5,533 nt of DNA. Origin: Clostridiales bacterium. GTDB lineage: Bacteria; Bacillota; Clostridia; Lachnospirales; Lachnospiraceae. The notes under the pieces were generated by a model that had not been told where the DNA came from, did no database searches, and saw only the letters and a list, made by a program, of their open reading frames with translations. A program made the translations under genes and the position numbers. Position 1 is the stretch's first letter. Every line of letters begins with the position of its first letter. Of the stretch, positions 1 to 4,677 are shown piece by piece. The stretch lies in assembly GCA_019416265.1 (NCBI GenBank), contig DXXQ01000090.1, positions 1 through 5,533 of the forward strand, in the 5' to 3' direction.

Positions 1-70
1 GTATCATATATGTAATCTTTTTTCAATAATCATTTTTATTTAACATATTTAACTCTGCAGAAAAAGTTTT
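1..70. other. AT-rich non-coding segment beyond the operon
   Basis: This stretch lies past the hairpin that closes the operon. It is strongly AT-rich compared with the genes, with runs of T and A on both strands. I see no open frame of useful length with a Shine-Dalgarno sequence on either strand. It may hold the promoter of whatever gene follows to the left, but no well-spaced -35/-10 pair is complete within the window. I therefore call it only as non-coding. Confidence 0.5.
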
Positions 71-108
71 AGGGGCAGGTGTGATCCCCATGAATCACAC
101 CTGCCCCT
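71..108 (-). terminator. Long hairpin downstream of pxpA, probable operon terminator
   Basis: The arms 71-85 and 94-108 are perfectly complementary over 15 bp. In the minus-strand RNA two further pairs form (a U-G wobble and a C-G), giving a 17-bp stem with an ATGG tetraloop. The stem base is GC-rich (AGGGGCAGG). It begins 54 nt after the pxpA stop. The U-tract is imperfect: on the minus strand the stem is followed by TAAAACTTTTTCT, so the T-run starts a few bases late. On the plus strand the extra pairs would be A-C mismatches and no T-run follows, which supports use on the minus strand. It could also act mainly as a 3'-end stabilising hairpin. Confidence 0.7.
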
Positions 109-162
109 GTTTGGAGTTATCTATTTCCTGACACTCTCTTATCTTTTGCAGTCAGACAGACG

Positions 163-930
163 TCAGATTATCTCATCCAGACAGCAGATTTCAATTCCTT
201 CTTCCTCAAATGCCTTTCGGATCCTTTCCACAAAAGCAAGGGCTTTCGCGCCGTCGCCGTGGACGCAGATGGAATCTGCCTGAATATCAATGTCCCTGCC
301 TGTGATGGCTGTGACTTTTTTCTCTTTTACCATGCGGATGACGCGGCGGATGGCCTCCTCCTCGTCAGTAATCATGGCTCCGTCTTTTCTTCTGTCTACC
401 AGAGTTCCGTCTTCTTCGTAAGCGCGGTCTGCAAAAACCTCCATAGCTGTACGAAGTCCCATATCCATAGCTGCACGGGCCAGCTCTCCTCCGGAAAGGG
501 CAAGAACAATAAGCTGATCGTCAAATTCTTTGATTCCCTCGCAGATTGCCTTGGAAAGCGTGTAGTCCTTTGCAGCCATATTATAAAGTGCGCCGTGAGG
601 CTTCACATGCTGCATTTTTACCCCGTTGGCACGGCAGAACCCGTCAAGAGCCCCAAGCTGATACAGCACATAGGCTTTTGCCTCTGCAGGCGTCACATTC
701 ATATTTCTTCTTCCGAATCCCATAAGATCCGGAAAACCCGGATGTGCCCCTACTCGGATTCCCGCTTCTTTCGCCTGTTCTACAGTCTTTCCCATAACAA
801 CCGGATCTGACGCGTGATATCCGCACGCCACATTTGCAGATGTGATCAGGGGAATAATTTTATCGTCATTTCCAATGGTATAGCGGCCAAAGCTCTCTCC
901 AAGGTCGCTGTTTAAATCCACTTTGTACAA
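163..930 (-). CDS. pxpA: 5-oxoprolinase subunit PxpA (LamB/YcsF family)
   Basis: PxpA is the LamB/YcsF-family subunit of the prokaryotic ATP-dependent 5-oxoprolinase. With PxpB and PxpC it converts 5-oxo-L-proline to glutamate in the cytoplasm. The 255-residue product matches the family length (about 245-257). Family motifs appear in order: VDLNSDLGESFG (4-15), SANVACGYHASDP (31-43), GAHPGFPDLMGFGRR (61-75), VKPHGALYN (109-117), EVFADRAYEEDGTLVDRR (164-181) and ICVHGD (221-226). The conserved Asp, His and Glu residues near the N-terminus and in the GAHP, KPHGALY and VHGD motifs are those expected of the active site. The start is TTG at 930, directly at the family N-terminus, with GGAGG 7 nt upstream; no in-frame ATG fits. 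It is the last gene of the operon, 70 nt after accC, in a gap that contains inverted repeats. No truncation is seen. Confidence 0.95.
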   Translation of the reverse strand: MYKVDLNSDLGESFGRYTIGNDDKIIPLITSANVACGYHASDPVVMGKTVEQAKEAGIRVGAHPGFPDLMGFGRRNMNVTPAEAKAYVLYQLGALDGFCRANGVKMQHVKPHGALYNMAAKDYTLSKAICEGIKEFDDQLIVLALSGGELARAAMDMGLRTAMEVFADRAYEEDGTLVDRRKDGAMITDEEEAIRRVIRMVKEKKVTAITGRDIDIQADSICVHGDGAKALAFVERIRKAFEEEGIEICCLDEII

Positions 931-942
931 TTTTTTACCTCC
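931..942 (-). promoter_or_regulatory. Ribosome binding site fixing the TTG start of pxpA
   Basis: The minus strand reads GGAGG (942-938), then TAAAAAA (7 nt), then TTG. The spacing is near optimal, and translation from this TTG gives the conserved N-terminus YKVDLNSDLGES at the expected distance. The nearby upstream ATG (947-945) is in another frame and stops after 11 codons. Confidence 0.8.
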
Positions 943-945
943 GTC

Positions 946-1001
946 ATTTCCTGTCCGATTCTTTCAGACCCTTTCGCAGGCTTATTTTCCTGACAGGAAA
1001 T
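946..1001 (-). repeat. Inverted repeats in the accC-pxpA gap
   Basis: Two overlapping structures are possible in the minus-strand RNA. A 10-bp perfect long-range stem joins 992-1001 (ATTTCCTGTC on the minus strand) with 946-955 (GACAGGAAAT), enclosing 36 nt. Alternatively, the first arm folds locally: 986-1000 is a near-palindrome, TTTCCT-GTC-AGGAAA. Both use the same bases, so they exclude each other. The outer arm begins at the last base of the accC stop codon, and the inner arm ends 3 nt before the pxpA Shine-Dalgarno sequence. No T-run follows, so it is not a terminator. A role in tuning pxpA translation or mRNA processing is inference. Confidence 0.5.
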
Positions 1002-2347
1002 CATTCAATATTCATCATTTTTGCAATAAATCCGGTGTCTGCTTTTCCCTGGCAAAACGTCGGAGACTTCATAATCTGATACTGGAAATCCAGGTTTGTC
1101 TCCACTCCGATAATCACCATTTCATCGAGAGCAGAACGCATTTTCTGAAGTGCCGCTTCCCGGTCCGGCGCATGTACGATCACCTTCGCGATCATGGAAT
1201 CATACTCTGAGGGAATGCTGTAGCCAGCGTACAGGGCTGTATCCACCCTCACGCCGTTTCCAGCCGGAAGATGCATATGCTGTACCAATCCCGGACTCGG
1301 CATGAAGTTTTTCGCCGGAATTTCCGCGTTGATACGACACTCAATGGCATGTCCCTTAATCTTTACATCTTCCTGGGTAAAGCTTAATTTCTCGCCCATT
1401 GCCACTCGGATCTGCTCAATGATCAGGTCTGTTCCCGTAACCATTTCCGTGACGCCGTGCTCTACCTGAATTCTTGTATTCATCTCCATGAAGTAGAAGT
1501 TGCCATGAGGGTCCACAATAAATTCAATGGTTCCCGCATTTGTATAATTTACGGTTTTTGCAGCGAGAACTGCATAATGGTTCATTTTTTCACGGATTTC
1601 CTCTGTGATGGCAGGGGATGGAGACTCCTCGATCAGCTTCTGGTGATTTCTCTGTACGGAACAGTCGCGCTCTCCAAGAGCCACCACATTTCCGTGACGG
1701 TCTGCCATGATCTGGATTTCCACATGACGGGGATTTTCCACAAAACGCTCAATGTACATGGTATCGTCCCCAAAGGCATTGGCTGATTCTCTCTGGGCTA
1801 CGTTAAACTGAAACTCAAATTCATCTTCAGACTTCGCCACGCGCATTCCTTTTCCGCCGCCTCCGGAAGAGGCCTTGATCATTACCGGATAGCCGATCTC
1901 GCGGGCAAGGATCTTTCCTTCCTCCGCCTCATAGACAGGCTCTTTTGTTCCCGGTACAACAGGAACTCCGGCCTCCATCATGGTCTTTCTTGCATGGGAT
2001 TTGTTTCCCATTTTGTCTATTACATCTGCTTCCGGGCCGATAAAGGTGATTCCGTTTTCCTGACATTTGCGCACAAATTCACTGTTCTCGGAAAGAAAGC
2101 CAAAGCCCGGATGAATGGCGTCTGCCCCCATATTGCGGGCTGCTGAAATAATACGGTCCATATTCAGGTAGCTGTTTTTGGCAGGTCCTTCTCCAATACA
2201 GATTCTCTGGTCTGCAAGCTGTACATGAAGGCTCTTTGCATCCTCTTTGGAATATACGGCTACACTGCGGATCCCCATGTTACGGCAGGCACGGATAATG
2301 CGGACAGCAATTTCACCACGGTTGGCTATTAAAATTTTATTAAACAA
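1001..2347 (-). CDS. accC: Biotin carboxylase, AccC type, within the oxoprolinase operon
   Basis: This is an ATP-grasp biotin carboxylase that uses ATP and bicarbonate to carboxylate biotin bound to its carrier protein. The product has 448 residues, a full stand-alone AccC length. The N-terminal domain starts KILIANRGEIAVRIIRACR (4-22) and contains HPGFGFLSEN (79-88). The ATP-grasp glycine loop is SSGGGGKGMR (160-169), preceded by K158. HVEIQ (208-212), GERDCSVQRNHQK (225-237) and EMNTRIQVEH (288-297) follow, the last holding metal-binding E288 and catalytic N290, R292 and E296. R338 in ECRINAE matches the biotin-site arginine. The residue after VEH is Gly298, where bacterial AccC usually has Pro. 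The start is TTG at 2347, with AAGGAGG 8 nt upstream. It follows accB by 23 nt. Generic annotation would call it an acetyl-CoA carboxylase subunit. Its place among pxp genes suggests it serves the PxpB/PxpC carboxyltransferase-like proteins instead, which is inference. Confidence 0.95.
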   Translation of the reverse strand: MFNKILIANRGEIAVRIIRACRNMGIRSVAVYSKEDAKSLHVQLADQRICIGEGPAKNSYLNMDRIISAARNMGADAIHPGFGFLSENSEFVRKCQENGITFIGPEADVIDKMGNKSHARKTMMEAGVPVVPGTKEPVYEAEEGKILAREIGYPVMIKASSGGGGKGMRVAKSEDEFEFQFNVAQRESANAFGDDTMYIERFVENPRHVEIQIMADRHGNVVALGERDCSVQRNHQKLIEESPSPAITEEIREKMNHYAVLAAKTVNYTNAGTIEFIVDPHGNFYFMEMNTRIQVEHGVTEMVTGTDLIIEQIRVAMGEKLSFTQEDVKIKGHAIECRINAEIPAKNFMPSPGLVQHMHLPAGNGVRVDTALYAGYSIPSEYDSMIAKVIVHAPDREAALQKMRSALDEMVIIGVETNLDFQYQIMKSPTFCQGKADTGFIAKMMNIE

Positions 2348-2362
2348 AGTTCCAGCCTCCTT
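2348..2362 (-). promoter_or_regulatory. Strong ribosome binding site fixing the TTG start of accC
   Basis: AAGGAGG lies at 2362-2356 on the minus strand, 8 nt before TTG at 2347. The next residues, FNKILIANRGE, match the conserved AccC N-terminus, so no upstream or internal ATG is needed. The site lies in the 23-nt gap after the accB TAG stop. Confidence 0.85.
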
Positions 2363-2370
2363 CTAGGTTC

Positions 2371-2814
2371 CTACAGTTTTTTTACACGGAACAGAGGCTG
2401 TCCATATTCTACTTTCTGCTCGTTGCTTACCAGAACCGCCTCGATTTCACAGTCAAATTCACTCTGGATCTCATTCATCAGCTTCATTGCCTCCAGGATA
2501 CATACGGTCTGTCCGTTTTTCACCTGCTCTCCCACTTTTACAAATGGCGGAGCATCCGGAGCCGGCGCTGAATAAAAGGTTCCTACAATGGGAGATGTGA
2601 TAAAGAGCTGCTCCTCTTCCTCTTCTTCCTGTACAGCCGCAGGTGCCGGCGCAGGAGCTGCTGCAGAGGGAGCCATGGGAACTCCAGCCGCAACCACCGG
2701 AGGATGATCCAGCTTACTCATTGTGATCTTGACATCTCCTTCTTTATAAGTAAATTCCTTTAAAGAAGATTCCTCGATAATTTTTACCAATCCTTCAATT
2801 TTCTCTAAATCCAT
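2371..2814 (-). CDS. accB: Biotin carboxyl carrier protein, AccB type
   Basis: This is the biotin carrier that shuttles a carboxyl group between biotin carboxylase and a carboxyltransferase. The 147-residue product has the AccB layout. It has an N-terminal helical segment (1-35), a low-complexity Ala/Pro linker (about 42-61) followed by six consecutive Glu (63-68), and a C-terminal biotinyl domain (about 70-147). The biotinyl domain contains SPIVGTFYSAP (74-84), the start of the protruding thumb typical of acetyl-CoA carboxylase BCCP. The biotinylation motif is EAMKLMNEI, with Lys111 as the expected attachment site. The start is ATG at 2814, with AAGGAG 8 nt upstream. It lies 28 nt after pxpC and 23 nt before accC, so the three are almost certainly co-transcribed. 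No accD/accA genes are present in the window. The partner carboxyltransferase is thus either PxpB/PxpC (inferred) or encoded elsewhere. Confidence 0.94.
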   Translation of the reverse strand: MDLEKIEGLVKIIEESSLKEFTYKEGDVKITMSKLDHPPVVAAGVPMAPSAAAPAPAPAAVQEEEEEEQLFITSPIVGTFYSAPAPDAPPFVKVGEQVKNGQTVCILEAMKLMNEIQSEFDCEIEAVLVSNEQKVEYGQPLFRVKKL

Positions 2815-2842
2815 TAAACTCTCTCCTTATCTGTTCAAAAAT

Positions 2843-3847
2843 CTATTCAAATAATTTGGTCAGTCTCTTTGCTACAAGACGGCAGTCCAGAACCTCTTTA
2901 CATGGCTTGTGAATGATTTTGCGCATGGCATCCAGCTCTTTTAACTCATCCAGATACAGCTGCTGCGCTTCCTGTACGGTGATCGCCTTGAAGTGAATCT
3001 TATGGTCTGTCTTTCTCTGTACCAGTTTCGGGATATCCACAGAAGCGACTGTAGCAATCTTCGCATATCCCCCTGTTGTCTGTCTGTCAGACAAAAGAAT
3101 AATCGGTTTGCCGTGGGACGGCACCTGAATGGCTCCGAAAGCAATTCCGTCAGAAATGATATCGGAAGTCTTTTTCGGCGCAATAAACGGACCTTCCAGA
3201 CGACAGCCCATTCTGTCAAAATCGCTTGTCACCGTATACTCGCTGTTTAAAAAGGTCTCAACCCCCTGCTTACTGATAAGGTCATCCTGGGGTCCCATAA
3301 TTACACGCAGGGTTGCTTCTTCCTGGTCGAAATCATCCCCCTCCAGTTTTCTGGAAAGGAAGAACGGCAGATAGCGTCTCTTGATACGGAAATTCATGTA
3401 ATCTCCCGCCTGAAGCTTTCTTCCTTTAAATCCTCCAAGCTTGCTCTTGAGATTGGTACAGCGGCTTCCCATGACAACCGGAATATCCAGATAACTGGAA
3501 AATGCGATATATCCTCTGCTTCCGGTTCTGGCGCTTCCGAATTTAAGGATATCTCCTTTATTCATATAAAGCGCCGTATACATAGGCGCCGGCTCCCCGT
3601 TGATCTGCGGCTGAAAATCACCGCCTGTAATTGCAATGATCGTTGCAGAGGTAAATTCCAGAGTCGGTCCGATGAGAGTGATCTCCAGAACTGCCTCGTT
3701 TTCCGGATTATCCAGAAGAAGGTTTGCAATTTTTAAAGAGCGGACGTCCATAGCTCCTGCAACGCTGAAGCCCTGGCTCTGGTAGCCGTTTCGCCCCAGA
3801 TCCTGCACTGTGGTCATCATTCCGCCTTTCAGAATACGAATTCCCAT
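2843..3847 (-). CDS. pxpC: 5-oxoprolinase subunit PxpC (KipA-type carboxyltransferase-like)
   Basis: PxpC is the KipA-family subunit of 5-oxoprolinase and pairs with PxpB. The family is annotated as a biotin-dependent carboxyltransferase because it resembles half of the urea carboxylase carboxyltransferase domain. Visible motifs are TTVQDLGRNGYQSQGFSVAGAMD (12-34), the ANLLLDNPENEAVLEITLIGP block (41-61), RVIMGPQDD (181-189), and SHGKPIILLSDRQTTGGYAKIATV (244-267), the family's signature. The chosen start, ATG at 3847, gives 334 residues, close to B. subtilis KipA. It lies 1 nt after the pxpB stop, with a GAGGAGGAGG purine run 6 nt upstream. The frame is open to an ATG at 3886, but that would add 13 non-conserved residues overlapping pxpB and has no better ribosome site. 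The gene is intact. The older name KipA (antagonist of a sporulation kinase inhibitor) should not be taken as its role here. Confidence 0.94.
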   Translation of the reverse strand: MGIRILKGGMMTTVQDLGRNGYQSQGFSVAGAMDVRSLKIANLLLDNPENEAVLEITLIGPTLEFTSATIIAITGGDFQPQINGEPAPMYTALYMNKGDILKFGSARTGSRGYIAFSSYLDIPVVMGSRCTNLKSKLGGFKGRKLQAGDYMNFRIKRRYLPFFLSRKLEGDDFDQEEATLRVIMGPQDDLISKQGVETFLNSEYTVTSDFDRMGCRLEGPFIAPKKTSDIISDGIAFGAIQVPSHGKPIILLSDRQTTGGYAKIATVASVDIPKLVQRKTDHKIHFKAITVQEAQQLYLDELKELDAMRKIIHKPCKEVLDCRLVAKRLTKLFE

Positions 3848-3848
3848 A

Positions 3849-4577
3849 TTATGCCTCCTCCTCATGAATGATACACTGATATTCACCGCGGTCCACTAAT
3901 TCTTTGATTCTGTTATACTCCGCCTCGTCAACAGGAACAAAGCGGATATAGTCTCCTGCCTCTACCAGAATCGGAATCTCCCGATCGGGATCGTAGGTTT
4001 TCACCGGAGTCATACCCATAAGCTGCCAGCCTCCCGGAGAGTCCAGCGGATAGATTCCTGTCTGGGAACCGCCGATTCCCACGCTTCCCGCGTTAATCTT
4101 GATTCTCGGATTGGCAAGACGCGGAGTGTGGATTCTCTCATCCAGACCTCCCAGATAGCAGAAGCCCGGAAGAAAGCCCAGCATATAGATCAGATAATCT
4201 CTGGAGGAATGGATTTTGATCACCTCTTCCTCCGTAAGTCCTGCATTTTTCGCGATATTTTCCATATCAGGACCGTATTCCCCGCCGTAGCAGACAGGAA
4301 TCTCATAGATTTTTTTACGATTTTTCCCTGCTTTGGCATCCAGCTTTACCAGATGCTCCAGTCTTTTTTTCAGTTCGTCAAAGGAAATGACGCGGGGATC
4401 GTAATTGATCAGTAAGGAGCAGAATGCCGGTATCATATCAACCACACCTTCAATGTGCTGCTCTTTCATCATCTGCACAGTTGCGGTGATCTTCCGGTTA
4501 ATTTCCGGACTGATTTCCTTACCGAATTCAATCAGGACAGAGGAATCTCCCTCTGTCAAAATTCTAATATTCTGCAT
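3849..4577 (-). CDS. pxpB: 5-oxoprolinase subunit PxpB (KipI family)
   Basis: PxpB is the KipI-family subunit that forms a complex with PxpC in the ATP-dependent 5-oxoprolinase. The 242-residue product is of normal length. It has the N-terminal GDSSVLIEFGKEIS segment (10-23). The C-terminal cyclophilin-like half carries IPVCYGGEYGPDM (93-105), YMLGFLPGFCYLGGLD (131-146), PRLANPRIKINAGSVGIGGSQTGIYP (152-177) and SPGGWQLMGMTP (180-191), all family hallmarks. The start is ATG at 4577, with AGGAG 9 nt upstream. Its last codons (HEEEA) are made from the same GAGGAGGAGG run that serves as the pxpC ribosome site, so the two genes are probably translationally coupled. Upstream is a strong terminator belonging to the transporter gene. 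I found no convincing promoter in the 59 nt between that hairpin and the start. In B. subtilis KipI is known as a histidine-kinase inhibitor; in this operon the oxoprolinase role fits better. Confidence 0.94.
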   Translation of the reverse strand: MQNIRILTEGDSSVLIEFGKEISPEINRKITATVQMMKEQHIEGVVDMIPAFCSLLINYDPRVISFDELKKRLEHLVKLDAKAGKNRKKIYEIPVCYGGEYGPDMENIAKNAGLTEEEVIKIHSSRDYLIYMLGFLPGFCYLGGLDERIHTPRLANPRIKINAGSVGIGGSQTGIYPLDSPGGWQLMGMTPVKTYDPDREIPILVEAGDYIRFVPVDEAEYNRIKELVDRGEYQCIIHEEEA

Positions 4578-4636
4578 GTTTTTTCTCTCCTAACATATTG
4601 TGGAAAAGTGTGCTGTTTTCTTGTGCCTCAGTAACC

Positions 4637-4669
4637 AAAAAGGTGCAACCGCTGCGATCGCACCTTTTT
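4637..4669 (-). terminator. Intrinsic terminator after the transporter gene
   Basis: Arms 4637-4646 (AAAAAGGTGC) and 4660-4669 (GCACCTTTTT) pair perfectly. On the minus-strand RNA the pairing continues five more bases (two as G-U wobbles), giving a 15-bp stem with a CAG triloop, and the U-tract is the end of the stem itself. It starts 8 nt after the transporter's TAA stop. On the plus strand the inner wobble pairs would be A-C mismatches, so the structure is better suited to the minus-strand transcript, though the A/T ends could allow bidirectional use. It separates the transporter from the pxp genes. Confidence 0.88.
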
Positions 4670-4677
4670 CATACCAT

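Noticed and set aside
259..810. Plus-strand open frame of 183 codons opposite pxpA
   Set aside because: It lies wholly antisense to a well-conserved gene, has no good ribosome site, and its product is a Cys/Ser/His-rich composition typical of shadow frames. The other plus-strand frames opposite accC, pxpC, pxpB and the transporter were rejected for the same reason.
912..947. Eleven-codon ORF starting ATG at 947 and overlapping the pxpA start
   Set aside because: A purine run abuts its ATG without usable spacing, it overlaps the real pxpA start out of frame, and it has no recognisable features. It looks like chance.
3848..3886. Upstream ATG (3886) as the start of pxpC, giving 347 residues
   Set aside because: It would overlap pxpB by 38 nt and add 13 residues that do not resemble the family N-terminus. 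The ATG at 3847 has a strong ribosome site and starts at the conserved block.
3849..4577. KipI-type sporulation kinase inhibitor role
   Set aside because: The name comes from B. subtilis KipI/KipA. With pxpA and pxpC in the same operon and no kinase or sporulation gene visible, the oxoprolinase role is better supported.
4587..4610. TATGTT as a -10 box before pxpB
   Set aside because: It nearly touches the ribosome binding site and has no -35 match at 16-18 bp, so transcription would start inside the Shine-Dalgarno sequence.
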